64,000 nucleotides of DNA from Alnus glutinosa (GCF_958979055.1 NC_084887.1:36310620-36374619), one strand, 5' to 3'. Counted from the stretch's first letter, positions 15,901 to 29,098 are shown. Notes: a model not told the origin generated them from the sequence alone. Program-made: numbers and translations.

Positions 15901-16820
15901 ACAAAATATTGACGATGAAATATACCCTCTTAATTTCACTTAAAATGGAAAGAATTCTATTCCCCATCTAAGGTCTCCCATAAAATAAAACCCCTAAAAA
16001 AAACAAGAAAGGTATCTATAATTGTGAAACATATGTATTCAAGGAAGATCAAGAGAGGCATCTTTACAAACAAACAAATAAATAAAAGAAGGTTAATATA
16101 TATGTCTTTGTCTATGAGAGAGAATGTTAACGGTAACTTAATTACTAACATAACTTCATTTCTTATTTTCAAAAATTCTGCCTATCTTTATCTCTAACAT
16201 CATACTAACTTATCTATAACTCTATTTTTTTTTTTCTTTTCTTTCGCAACTCTCACTATATATCCTGCTTTATCAATCGTTCATTTTACTATTTGTTCAT
16301 TAATTCTACACTTCATCTCTTCTCTGAACCTCGCGTTGCTCCAAATTTCGATCACTTAATTATGGTGCAAGCAAGCACCGAGTTTCATTGTTCAAATATG
16401 GAACTCTTTAATGTTTTTTTTATATTTAATATTTACTATATTATTATACTAACAATATAATTAAAGGATTGATATAGGCTTTTCGCTGATCATATTTTTG
16501 GTTTTCTTAATGAATATTGATTGGCTGCGTGGCATTTGATGAAACCCATATATGAAGCAAAAAAGAAAAAAAAAAAAAGGAAGCTATATATATAGAATCA
16601 CCTTTGTATCGTCGGAATGTCCATCGCCTTTAGCACCAAAGTCTAATACATTAAAGATGGCAGAGTTCCATTTCCATCCACTTTGTTTTGGTGTCGCCGG
16701 TGGAATGTAATTAGCAGCAGATTTCCAAGCACTGCAATTCTCAAAGCTTGAAGACCAAACAAACGAGGCAATGGCAACAATTAGTGTAAGCTCTTTAAGG
16801 TTAGACCTACACATCTTCAT
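12929..16820 (-). pseudogene. polygalacturonase-like gene with 1-bp frameshift (tandem copy)
   Basis: Member of glycoside hydrolase family 28, which cuts homogalacturonan in cell-wall pectin. Exons on the minus strand: 16820–16602, 15026–14895, 14654–14482, 14388–14181, 13628–13438, 13321–12929. They encode an N-terminal hydrophobic signal segment, SPNTDGIH, GDDC, GPGHGIS and RIKTWQ, so every catalytic motif is still present. Exon 3 is 173 bp, one short of the 174 predicted from the neighbouring copy. After LDGKIIA one C is missing (around 14632–14635), the frame shifts and a TAA follows at 14576–14574. Downstream the other frame again matches the paralogue (WGSGILQWLQFTQLKGITI). The start was placed at 16820 because it aligns with the paralogue; an ATG at 16868 would add 16 residues. 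All other splice sites are intact, so the lesion is recent, or an assembly or read error in a homopolymer. If the base is restored the gene would read through. Confidence 0.7.
13629..14180. repeat. intron with foldback repeat-like insert
   Basis: The intron before the GDDC exon of the frameshifted gene holds an (AT)n tract at 13754–13777 and a GC-richer segment about 13850–14055 bounded by AAGATCCCTTACAATT on the left and GCGAGGGATCCC on the right. The segment is similar in style to one in the neighbouring gene (18333–18595) and a short one at 14760–14850, all with GGATCC and CAATT near both ends facing inward. Probably a MITE family; the boundaries are approximate. Confidence 0.45.
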
Positions 16821-16868
16821 GGGTGTGAGAAAAATGGTGGGAAAGAAAGGCCCTGTCTGTGTAACCAA

Positions 16869-17744
16869 TAGGGCATATACGTGGGTTCATATATATGGGT
16901 TTGTCTGTGTCTATATATATATATATATATATTCTCTTAATTGCTCCTATTTTTTATTTAAATCATGGGTGGCCGTCCCAGCTGCAGGCATGATTTGTGA
17001 AGTCACTTTTGGGAGAAATAATTGATAGAACATCTTACCATGTTGTATTGTTGTGGCGAGCTAGTTAATCAAGAAGGACGAAGTCTTAGGAGGGAATTAA
17101 CTTGTATAGGAATACTTTATGTGTGTGTGTGTATATATATATATATATGCACGCGCGCATGTATGTATGTGTGTGTATTTATTGTAAAATCATCACTTTC
17201 TAAAAGCTTAAACTAATAGAAAATGATTTATTTAATCATTAATTAATTAATATTTTTACATTTTTCCTTAATAAGTAATGCACAATACTTGAAATTAATA
17301 TTTAATTGGAATATGAAGAAATCATGACGGACATGTTAAATCAATACTTGTTTTGAAAACTTAAACCGATAAGATAGTGATTATTTAAACATTTAGTTAA
17401 TATTCTAACATTTCCAAAATCAATTATTAGCCTGTGAGATTTTCCATTTCATGGTTCAATCTTGGGAGAATCTTGAGATGACTTACCAAAATGGAAGGAC
17501 ATAGTCAATAATATCGATCTCATGAGGGGAAAGGGGTCACAACCTTCACATTGATATATATATATAATTATATATATATATATTCACATTGATATATATA
17601 ATTATCTATATATATATATATAGATATGGTATCTATCCCAAGAAAAAAAAAAAAAGAAAAAAGAAAAAAGACAGGATCTAATAAGACCCACACCATCCAT
17701 AAAGAATGGTATATATTGATCTATCCCAATAATTAAGGCGAAGC
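16869..17744. other. spacer between the tandem polygalacturonase genes
   Basis: About 920 bp separate the stop of the upstream copy from the start of the downstream copy. The stretch holds several (AT)n and (GT)n microsatellites (16911–16930, 17124–17176, 17553–17630), an A-rich tract near 17644–17670 and two copies of a dispersed AT-rich repeat containing AGCTTAAACTAATAG-like sequence (17200–17275 and 17340–17420). The promoter of the frameshifted copy should lie at its left edge. No coding frame seen. Confidence 0.6.
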
Positions 17745-20700
17745 TCAGCAAGAATCAAGATTAATAGAATGTCCGGTGGTTGATGGCTTGGCGGTCTGCA
17801 AACAGTCAATTAATGGAGGAACAGTTGTAGTTTTTAGGTCTCCATATGCCTCCCAGCATAAAGGGTCAGCTGAGAGATGGCTTTGTTCATGAGCTGCTTC
17901 AAGCTCGATGGTAGCTAGAGAGACATCAGTGCATGGCATGGTGTCGCTGCATGCAAAATGTACAGGTTTTACAGTGAAGGTTCCTCGTATATTTACGTAG
18001 TCTACGCCTGAGACTGCCACAGCTGAGGTTTTGTTCGGGCATTTGCTCTCATCACAGTAGAATTGGTCAATCATTATTGGAGTTTCCACTTCAGAAACTT
18101 GAATGTTTGAGAACTTTATTCCTTGTACTGACCCTGACCCTCCCTGCAACGGAAAACAAGTTACACTAGTGTTAGTCCCATAGGTGTCTTGGTCTTGCAG
18201 TGTGCTAGCTTATGGAATGCCACGGGTTTAAAATTATGGCTTTTGCAAATAATAATAATAATTAAAAAAAAAAAAAAAAAAGTGCTTGATAAGTACATTA
18301 ATGGGTTATACAATAAGTTGAAAACCACTTATAGGGATCCCTGCAATTGAAATCTTTACAATTTTTTCATTAGAATCTTTCAATTTCTCATGCACGAAAG
18401 GCTCCCAGTAAGACTCTTTTGCTCAAGTATAGGCTCTTTTGTCTGAGTAGGGTGCCTACTTGTCCGAATGAGTGTTCAGACAGTATATGCTTCTTTGCTC
18501 GAGATGCTCGGATAGGCGAGCTTCATCTGTCTCAGCCCCCTACAATTATTCGTTGCACTTCGAGCAGGAGATTGTAGAGGATTCTAAGGATCCTGTTTTT
18601 CAACGATTTTTTACGTTGATTGCTAACAATTCGGATAGCTAATGTGTAAGAGCTATTATGAGATGCACGTGCCCAGACAGGTAAGCGAATGGGCAACTTA
18701 AACTTATTTGAACAAGTAGATTCATGAGAATTATTTTATATCTACTGTCCGAGAATTGCAATTCGCAGCAATCCGGCCAAACAATAAAATTGTTACCAAA
18801 ATGATTTATTTGAATCTCTCTATCTCTTTCCCTCCCTTGGATCAAAATGACTCAAAAAGAAGAGGGTGTCTTTACCTGCCAAGTCTTGATTCTGACACCA
18901 GTCAAAGTATTGGTCATTGTGACGTCTCGGACGGTGACGTTTGAAACGCAAGCTTTAGTGTTAGCCTTCCCAAGTCCTCCGATGCTGATTCCATGTCCAG
19001 GTCCACAATTGACATTGTGTATGTATACATTTGAGCATCCAGTTTGTATGGACACGCAGTCATCTCCTGCATAATGGAGTAGGAGAGTTCATATCGATCC
19101 ATCTCATGCATGCACTTAATTGGTTAATTCTTTTTATTTTGTTTATTACTCTTAATTTTCCTCACAATTGTTATTACATTCCTGGAGGGCAAAAAAAAAC
19201 CGAAGTATACATATGAAGAGCTCTAATTAATGTTGCCCAAACATTATTAATTATTGCAATATCTAGCCTAGATATTTTCACTATTAATTAGTTCGACCTT
19301 GATGATGTGATTCAAACGGTGGAATTGTATACTTTCCTGATTATGACAGGTGATGTGGATATATATAAGAATATAAGATACATTATTGTCAATATATATC
19401 CACTAATTACGTAACAACAAAAGATGATCTCTATTGGCTGATATCCAAGTCCTATATATATATATAATCTATTTTTAATTAGTAAAATAAATTCCACTTG
19501 ATTAATTTATAAGTTCAAGTTGCTTTTTTGGTTTTTAGTTTTTTGGCTTTTTCTAGCCTCAAGTATTTTCTTGCTTTTATTATTTTTTGTCAGCTAATTT
19601 CCTTCTTTGTTATTTTGGTTAAAAGGCCAAACACTCGCATCCGACTAGTCAAATGTTAATTTGGCTAATCACGAAACAGAAAATATCAAAAAAAAGAAAA
19701 GAAAAAAAAGTAGTGCATCTTGCTTGCTCAAAATTATTGTTGATTATAATACTAATCAAATTTGTTAACTACTATAGCACTGACCAAAGCGATAAACAAT
19801 ATTTTTTGTCTAGTAAAATAGCTACAATTTGAAAAGAAAAAAATAAAAAAAATATTTAAATAGAATAATAAAAGTAAATAGTTAAAATATAAAGTGAGAT
19901 ATAGGTGTTTTAGAAAAATAAGTAACTAAAAAAGAAGAAGGAATATTTAGTTAAAATTTAACTAAGAAAGGTGAGCTAGATTTTTGGTATTACCACATGC
20001 AAGGTTGGTGCTGTAAATGACGACATCTTGGGAGTTTTGTAGGTGGATTCCATCTGTGTTGCGGGTGTCACCAGGAGATGAAACATGAACACCGTAAACC
20101 TGAACGCTTGTGCAGCTGTCGAACTTGAGGTGGGTCTGAGGGCTGTTTTGAATTGTTATGCCATTGACTGTCACGTCTTTACTTCCATAAAACCTAAGGG
20201 CCTTCATATATACCAAATCAGCACCCAACGTAAGAACACTGAAGCTTCTCTGAATGTTGTACTTATTTCTTTTGGGTGGATTAGTATAGTAATTAATTCG
20301 GTTTGTTTTAGGTCTATATATAGCCATTTGTTAACACTTGAGGAAGCATATATCTCATCGATCTTTAATTTTATTGTTTAATTTTTGCTTAACATTAAAA
20401 TACTGCCACGCAAATTTGTTAGTAATTTTAATAAAAGTTATAATATCCGCTCATGAATTACGGGACAGGCCGGGAAGGTTAATAATTATTACCGTTGGTT
20501 TCGTGCTTGGCATTTTCCCCTGCACAAGATTTTTATCAAAGGTAGAATTAGAATTTAGAATAGTAACGGCTGCATGTTTAAACGACAATTAAACTTGGAA
20601 AAAAAGCAAGCCTTGTTTGACTTGACATGAAGGGAAGACTTACCGAGTCCTCCCACCAGATTGAGCCTTGTCCGTCAATGATGCCTTTGCCTTTGATTGT

Positions 20701-21104
20701 AATCCCTTGAAGCTTCGTAAATTCTAGCCATTGTAAAAGACCTGACCCCCACGATTTAGAGCTTGTGGGGGCTATGATTTTGCCATCCAACTGCATAATC
20801 ATATCTCATAAAAAATAGTTAATTTTGGACAATTTATAAATAATGTATTGTTAAAAGTTTAATTTAATGGGAAATCACCATTAATCTTAAAAGTTTAAAT
20901 AATAAAAAATAATAAATTTAATCATTTAATTAATATTATAACATATGTGAACACTTTTTCGCCCGTAAGTGATTAAGATGTTGCTAGCTTTTCCTCTACG
21001 CTAATGAGAAGAAGAAGAAGAAAATATCACGTGGAAAAATTTGGCTAGGTTTGTTTCAAAAAGTCTTGGGATGGAATGGCTGAATTTAATAATAGGATAA
21101 AGTT

Positions 21105-21144
<40 letters not shown>

Positions 21145-22304
21145 ATAATATGTAAATTACCTGAAACACAATGTTTGGCTCACAACTAGGCCCAGAAAAA
21201 GAAACCGGTGAGACAAGAAAGACAGACCCAGATGGAACAACTATTGTTGATGCCTCCACCTTGCAAGCTGCTGCCCACGCTGCTTCGAATGCCTGCCTTG
21301 CATTATAAGCTAGAGATCAGCTTTGCTTAATTTGCGCCTTAATTATAAGAGAACTGAATGGATTAGTAATGTTGAGGGACATCAATGACTAAGGTATTGT
21401 ACGTTTGGGTTTACGATTTTAAAGTGTGCAATTTTAAAATATGAATTTTTAAAATGCAGTTAGAACCTGTTTGAAATTACATTACATATGAAGCTTAAAA
21501 AGTAATTTTAGTACATAAAAAGTTGTGCAATAAAATGAGTTTGTTTGGTAAAAGATTCAAAAAGTACATTTTTGCTCTAAAAATGCCAAAAAGCATTTTT
21601 TGGAAAAGCTTGAAAAGAAAGCTTTTTCTCAAAAGCTTTTCCGAGATATAAAAGCTCTATTTCCTAACATAATCTCAAATAGACCCATAAGTATTTGGTA
21701 ATTAAAATCGTAATTTGACTTTTAAAATCGCAGTTTGAGTTTAAAAATCGTGTGTTTCTAAAAATGCACTTTCTTACATATGATTTGAAAATGTAGATTT
21801 TTTTTTTTTTTTCACATTTTCAAACCGCCTATCACGACCACTTTAAAAAAATGGACTCTCAAACGAGACAAATTTTTGCAATTTTGTTTAGAAGTAAGCT
21901 TTTGGCTTATGAAATCGCAGAGCCGACCCTGACCAAAAGGACTCTAAATATAGAATAGTATAGTATAATAACTAACATAATAATATTGAACCATGGAGCT
22001 AGCAAAGCATGGAAACTCTTTATTTAATTAATTATAAGATCACCTTTGTGTCATCGGCATGTCCATCACCTTTAGCACCATAGTCTAATACATTAAAGGT
22101 GGATGAGGCGCCTGAGTTCAACATACTACGGCCTAGATGGTAGCTACCACCATAACCCTTTGGTTTCCTTACAGGCCCAGCCTTGCTCTGCCTCCACTGC
22201 CTGCCTTCTCTAGCACGGCAAGTTCCAAAGCTTGAAGACCACACAGAAAATGCAATAAAAACGATGATCGATATTCTAAGGCCTTTCTGATTAACCCTAT
22301 TCAT
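17745..22304 (-). CDS. polygalacturonase-like protein (GH28), intact copy
   Basis: Secreted pectin-degrading enzyme of glycoside hydrolase family 28, most like the Arabidopsis At1g48100 type. Minus-strand exons: 22304–22044, 21292–21161, 20790–20644, 20519–20493, 20201–19994, 19066–18876, 18143–17745. They join in frame to 454 residues. An N-terminal hydrophobic stretch (IIVFIAFSVWSSS) fits a signal peptide, followed by a basic, Gly-rich segment and FNVLDYGAKGDGHADDT. Catalytic motifs: NTDGIH with Asp239, GDDC with Asp260/Asp261, GHGIS with His283, and RIKTWQ with Arg317/Lys319. Exon 4 is a 27-bp microexon (GKMPSTKPT) that gene finders may miss. The 124-bp intron before it is absent from the tandem copy at 16820→12929. 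A (GA)n run sits in the likely 5' leader just before the ATG. Enzyme family is clear; endo- versus exo-activity cannot be read from the sequence. Confidence 0.94.
18333..18595. mobile_element. foldback/MITE-like element in polygalacturonase intron 6
   Basis: Left end AGGGATCCCTGCAATTG and right end AGATTGTAGAGG…GGATCCTG face each other as imperfect inverted repeats. The interior is built of loosely repeated TCTTTTGCTC / GTCTGAGTAGG-like words. Compare the elements near 13850–14055 and 14760–14850, which share the GGATCC…CAATT ends. Non-coding; no target duplication established. Confidence 0.5.
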
Positions 22305-25300
22305 TTTCGAGAGAGAGAGAGAGAGAGAGCTTAAGGAAAATTTATGAATTAAGAAGATAAGTGGCTTCTGTACTTATAAGTAGAAAGGCTTGTGTCACTG
22401 TACAGGCATGAGCTATACAGTTTAATATTTAGCAACAAAATTCTTTTATTCTTTTTTTATTAGATCCCACGCTTTGTTACTTTGCTGGACTGCCAAGTTT
22501 ATCTGAAAACAAACATATTAAAAAGGAACTAATTAAATGACCAGCCAATTAGAACATTTGGTACAATGAAAAATGGTTGACTTATAACTCTTTTACAATT
22601 TGTTCAAAATCATCATCGTAATATAATTAAAAAGTGTTAAAAAAAAAGTAGCGGTTGATGTGACTCTAATCACGCGCCGACACGTGTGAATAAATTGTAA
22701 AAACATTGCAAGTGTACGTAGCATCTGTGGTGGACCAAGGATCAATCTCGAAGGTCTTAGGCAACTCCAAACTTTTTTTAAAACGCTCCCAAAAAGTACC
22801 ACTTTTGATACTCAAAATATATAGTTTCTAACCCCATCTCACAAATTTTTACTCTTATACTCTTGTGTCAGATTGCTTATGACTTTTGGCATATATCTTT
22901 TGTATATATTTATGACTTTATGACTTAATATACAATTAAATTTAAGACTTATTTGTATTTTACAAAAACGCATATATGCGCATGCCGCTTACACATAAAG
23001 AATTAATCTATATAAATTAAACACCACGTTCATATGAAATTTCATTTCAAACCATCGTTGCGCTAGTCTCGTATTCTATCATTATAATAATATATATAGT
23101 ATGCTTTAAAATAAAATAAAATATATAGTATGCTTTAAATCTCCAAACCCCCGAGTGCATCTCGAACTTTGATCAAGGCCACCATGTTTTCGCCGTGTTT
23201 ATGATTTTACTTCGAAAGGATCCGGACTCTGGTGTTTGGCCCATCACTTTCTGGGCGATATATATATATATATAATTTCTTTCTCATATGATTTTGGTGG
23301 GGGCTCAATTTGGGATACGAGCGTTAAATTGAGTTAGCCTAGTACATAAGAGGTTTAAGGGCCTGATTTTTCAGGTTCCGTCGGATCTTAAGCTTTTTGG
23401 TGTATTAATTAGATATCCAACATTAATATTAGACATCAAGTCACGCGTTCAAATATTAGAGGGGGTGACCTATGAAAATGATTATTTTGTGACGGGAGTC
23501 AAGTCGCCACAAAAGTGGAAGAACTAATAGATTCAGAATGAAATTTACTGTAAAATAAGCTGTCATGGACATCGGCACAGGAGCTTAGTGCGTTGTTATG
23601 ATTTTGATGGAACCCATTTTGAAATGAGAGCTAAATTGGTGCAGCATAATATGAAATATAATGGGCTTGACTGCCTAACTTTTGATTTATAAAAAATGGA
23701 AACCATTTAAATTAATTAAAAAAATGCAAACCATACCCTCCATAATGATGAGAAGGTATGGTCAGAAAGAGTTTAGCTCAAAAATAATTATTTTCGAACA
23801 AATACACAATATCTTCATCTAGAAGACAAAAAGTCTTAATCTATAAAGAAAATAATGGAAACCTACCAAGTCATATTAGTTTTCGAAACCATGAAATTAA
23901 TTAAAAATGAACAATATCCAAACCACCTTTTACTAACAATTAACCATTTAAATTTGTTTAGGACTCCAAGATGAGAATTGAGTCAGACTCAATACATTTT
24001 GATTAATCCCCTTTAATGTCATTAAGGCATGGACAACTTAACCAAAAATTCATTTTCTTTATCATCAATCGGGTCACTGCTTAAGGTCTATAATTCTATT
24101 TTATCATCAATCTAATAACTGTTCACAATTTTTTTTCTTATCAATGAATACATCTCTTTAGTTGTATAACTTAGATATCTCTCTTTTTTTTTTTTGTAGA
24201 AAAAACGATTAGATTAATAGGATTTAATTAGTATTGTTAGAAACTTAGAACAGTGTGCAAAAAAAAGTGACAAAAGTCTCATTTTACATAATATACACCA
24301 CTTTTTATAACAGATTTTTTCATAACCGTCTACTATGTATTACGCCTTTATTAGAGACTTCCCTATTGAAATGTTCCCTACATCCCACTTCTTCTATATG
24401 CAATTTTTTCGTGCTAGGAATCAAGGGCGGAATTAGAATTTTAAGAGAGGGAAAAAAAAAAAAAAAACCTAAAGGAATTTTTCAAATTTCGGGGCACTAC
24501 TAAATTTTTTTGGAAGGATCGAGTACTAGTGCCCTCAAGCCTAGAAGTGGTTCTGCCTTTGTCGGAATCATGGAAATAATTATTGACGTGCCAAAAGAGA
24601 AGATTGAATGTGGTACCATGTCGTTGTTCTTGGCTCGGTTGATTAATGGACTGGGTATAACTTCACGTGGCCAAACAGGTATGATATATACCTGATGAGA
24701 TTTTTGTATATGTTGACACGTTTTCATCTGACTTTAAAATTTAAGATGCATGCATATTCATACATAAAAACAAGAAAGAAAGAAAAAAAAAATAAAAAAA
24801 TACATGCATATCCGTACAATACAGTTTGTCATAGATTCTAGTTGGCTTGCATGCACGTCAGCACGCGGGAACAAAATTTTCCCAAGCGTCACCCAACGTC
24901 ATGCATACATAAACCATGAGTCATTAGCCGATCTTTATAATGCCCTAAATTAAAGCTCTTAAAATCCTAAAATCAGGCACTCCAATACTGCTTAAAGTTA
25001 TAGCAATATCTATCGATCTGATCACCCTATAAATCATTACATTGACTCTCGAATGTTGATCATGCATGTGGCCTCTGAAAATAGGAAAAGAAAGAAAATT
25101 CAAGCACACAATGGCCCAGAAAAACGAATCAAAGTATGCTTAATTAAAAAAGCCATTAAAAGCGGCAAGGGACAAGGCAAAATCTTGGAATAAACCTTGT
25201 GAATGACATCAAAAGATCTTGATGTGGGGGCATCCTTAATATTCCTCTGTTGGAATTCTCAATTTCTATTTTTATTTATTTTTTTTGTGAAAGTGGATGG

Positions 25301-26559
25301 TTACATGCGATTCTTGTTATATCATCTTTTATTAAAGAAAACCGTTAAATTAGTTGCCCATACATCATGCCATGGCTTTAGGGATTGGCCTCTCTACAGT
25401 GTTAACATAAGGAAGAGGCGCGCTACTTTTGGGGTCAATTCTCTTCACCTTTGGTATATATAATTAACCGTTTCAAAAATATACGATTTGAAAAAATAAC
25501 GATTTTAAAATGAACCGAATAAAGACATTATTTAAAAAAAAAAAAAAATTAAGCGTTCAGTAAAATCGCGATTCGGCCGTCAAATTAAAACTGTGCCTTT
25601 TTTTAAATTACAGGCCGGCCAAACACTTTCTTAATTAATTAAGTTCTTGAACTCTACATTTTACCTTTCCCCTCTCCCATATTGAAAAAAATAAATTAAA
25701 ACATAAAAAAAAAAAGAAAAAAAGAGGAGGATCGGAATTAAGAAGAAGAAAAAGAGAAGAGAAAAGAAGAAGTTGTTCTAGAAGTACTCTACAAGAGATA
25801 GAGAGTATCAAGCTTTCAATACAATTATTGATATTACTTTTGTCCAGATAAAGTATGTAGAGATCGAGTAAAATGCAGAAAACGACCGGAAGCAGCATTA
25901 CTCACAGAAGACGCAATGTTTGAAAATAGGGTGCTAATCCGTGACATCAAAGTTACATTGATCACGCCATGTTATTAGCACTCCACTGATGACCTTAAGG
26001 GGGATAATATGCACCCCATTAAATAAAATTAAAATCTTGAGGAACAAATTCAATGTTCCTTGTCATAAAAACTCCAATTATATACACTCTGTTAGACATG
26101 TGAGTTTGACTTCCAACTCACAACGTTTGGATTACGATTTGATTTAGATAAAGAACAAATTTTTTTTTCTTTCTAAATTGATCAAACGGGAAGAAAGGTT
26201 TATTAAATTGACATTTGTTTTTAGAAATATGATTATTACGTGTATTTTTGAAATGTATGTAAGAATTACATGTTTCTAAGGATAAATGTCACATATGCTT
26301 TGTTAATAATGTTAAAAATACATGTAAGGATCACATACTCAAATAATATATGTCAATTAACAAGTGACGCCCTTTTAATCTTACCAAATTGATCTGTCTT
26401 TGGTTCTAGTGGACCTACATATCTAAGGCCAAACATAATGGAGGCCCATTGGTTTGAGGCCCTCTTGCCCGATATAAATAAGGCATGTTGCAAATAGACC
26501 CAAAAAATGGTTTTTTATTTTTTTTTGGGCTCCTTGCATTTCACGGCATGGAATATGGT

Positions 26560-27990
26560 ATATGTTGAATTACCATTTATCATAAAAGTTTAAACTGATA
26601 GGAATAGGTAAATTTAATCATTTAATTAATACTTTAACACTCTCACTCACGTGTGGGTTCAAACTCTAGGATCCGGCTTGTGTGCTGTAGTTTTAACTAC
26701 AGCATACATGCTGTTAAAAAATGAAGGGTTGAGATTTAATCTAATCTCTCGCTATTTTCTCATTTTTTTTTTCTCTTAGCTCAAATCTACTTCAACGTAA
26801 CACTCCCTTTTTCTACTGTAAACATCTTCAGCAAAAACTTCTCGCTACTCTCTCCCTTCTCTGGATTTATCGGTTTCACATTCACCCACTCAACTCATGG
26901 TCTTCTTCATCTTCCTCCCTTCATTCTTAGTGTACACCATAACCTATTCCTCTTCTCGTCCTCTCAATTTATGCTCTTACCTCTCTCTTTCTTTCTTATT
27001 TGTGTTTTCTTCGACATTTCTCTCCTTTTTGTGGAGTGATGAATTACACATGTGAGAGAGCTTCAAAACTTGAGGATTGCAGAGGGAAAGCGTTGTTTTG
27101 GGTTCGTATTTTGGCACAAATTTGGCGCAATCTAATTAATTTTTTTTTCCTTTTTTTCAAGATTAGGCATTTGGGAATGGGCTACATGGGGTTTGGAGTA
27201 TTTGGACAAAATTCTGTGTGGTTTAGATTCGAAATTTGTCGAATTGACTATCTTCGTCTGGGTAACTTTATTGCACAACTCCTTCACTTCATTGGTTGTC
27301 TTATTCTTTTGGTCGGTTATTGCAGGTTTCATTATGAAATTCTTTTACCAATATTGGGTTTTGTTTTCTTTTGAACTGAACATGGGATTTTTCTCTTCTA
27401 GATTTCTCAATCAATTATATCAAATAATTTAGGAGAAAAATTTAGAGAGAGAAACAGAGTGGAAAGAAATGTTGAAGAAAACACATAGAAGAAAGAAAGA
27501 GAGAGGGAAGAGTAGAAATTGAGAGGTAGAGAAGAAGAGTGAGCTGATGGTACGCTGAGAATCAAGGGAGGAAGAGAAAGAAGATTATGAGTTGAGATGG
27601 GTGAATGGGAATAAGAGAAAATGAGAGAAGGGAGAGAGTAGCGAGAATTCTTTTACAATAGAAAAGGGAGTAGACTTGAGCCAAGGGGAACAAAAAAAAT
27701 GAAAGTGGAAAGAAGGAAGATAGTAGCGAGAGATTAAATCTCAACCCTTCATTTTTTAACAGCATGTGTGCTGTAGTTTTAACTATAGCACACAAGCCGG
27801 ATCCCAAACTCTATTTTTAACAGGTGAGGCCCAGCACGTGAAATATTTAATTGAGATGAAAGGTAAATGACGAAATCAATAATCGAAATCAAAATCTTTG
27901 GCTCTAATACCATGTCAAATTATTTATTTATCTCAAAAGCTTAAACTGATAAGTTAATTATTTAATTAATATTTTAACAATATATTCTGT
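26560..27990. repeat. older dispersed repeat interrupted by the foldback element
   Basis: The flanks of the MULE-type element belong together. The left part contains AAAGTTTAAACTGATAGG and TTTAATCATTTAATTAATA, then CACGTGTGGGTTC. The right part contains GGTGAGGCCCAGCACGTG, then GGCTCTAATACCATGTC and AAAAGCTTAAACTGATAAG. The same words recur near 17200–17420, 20865–20950, 39405–39480 and, inverted, 59180–59450. The repeat is evidently dispersed and was present before the foldback insertion. Confidence 0.65.
26660..27813. mobile_element. MULE-type foldback element with 9-bp target duplication
   Basis: The element occupies 26669–27804 (1,136 bp). It begins GGATCCGGCTTGTGTGCTGT and ends with the complement. 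The perfect 9-bp direct repeat CAAACTCTA lies immediately outside at 26660–26668 and 27805–27813. The inverted ends extend inward about 375 bp on each side (roughly 26669–27040 and 27430–27804) with moderate divergence; shared blocks include ATGAAGGGTTGAGATTTAAT and CTCGCTACTCTCTCCCTTCT. Long inverted ends plus a 9-bp duplication point to a Mutator-like element. The roughly 390-bp centre holds a 124-codon frame (27000–27374) with no transposase features, so the element is non-autonomous. Confidence 0.9.
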
Positions 27991-29065
27991 TGAAATGCGC
28001 CACCAATATAAAGATGACACGTGGCAGACGATTAGAAGAGCGTTTATTATTAAGGCTTAGAAAAAGACAGACCTGAGCATAATGTTTCTTTCACAACTCT
28101 TATACAACTTTTACACAACTTTAATAATTTTTTTTAAGATCAACCATTTAATATTTAGGGCCCACGTGCATGTAGGAAAACAAATCTAATAGTTAATCAC
28201 CCAAACGATTTATCTTAATTATTAGCATCCATTACTATTTCTTCATACTCCCTACTACTAACCTAAACATCGAAACTATTTCCCATGGCTCCCTTAATCT
28301 TAATGTCAGTACGTATTAATATTGTAATCCGAGGGTTCTAATAACAATCTACAAAGGGTTTGTCTTCTTCGATCCTTCATTTGCTCCGGTTGCTTTGAAA
28401 ATTGTTGCTTTTTGAGACCGCAAAAGATAAATTAAATTAATCGATCACCATCAGGAGGTGTTTCCCTTATTCCTTTTTCTTTTTCCCTTTTCTCTGTTCA
28501 GTCTGCATCACATGCATGCACGGTTGAATTTAGTGCAGAGTTTTTAGAAATCTGTATAAAAGATTCTCGTACTTGAATCCTCAGTACTATCCATGAGTAT
28601 TTTAATAACGGTTAGATCCTTGTTGTTCTTCATTCCTCAAGGCTGGTTTACTGGGAATAATTCATTCAAACTAGAACAACTTTGTAGCATATATATATAA
28701 GCAAATTAAAAGCTACTTTTCTAGTCTATTGTTTTTTTCAGACATGCATGCATGCACATTGCTTAATTCAATGGGTGCACATCATAGAGGCATCAAAAAC
28801 AGCAATTTCTGCGATATGGGTTCTTTTCTTTTTCTTGTCCCCAGCTCCCACTTTTTCTTATTACTTTCTGGCGCTGAGGCCAAGTCGATCTATCCACTCG
28901 GGTAACCATTAACAAAGAGATCGAATTTAGGAGCTTTTCTTTTCTTTCTAATGGCATCCGGTCCCAGGTTTACCATAATGAACTGATCGATACTTATCAA
29001 TCCTTTTCTTTCCTTCCTTAACACAACAAAATATCTTTAGTTTAGGTGACAGGATTTAGTACCTT

Positions 29066-29098
<33 letters not shown>

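Noticed and set aside
27000..27374. 124-codon plus-strand frame
   Set aside because: It lies inside the foldback transposon, begins in one inverted arm, is a low-complexity mix of Phe, Leu and Ile, and has no transposase motif.
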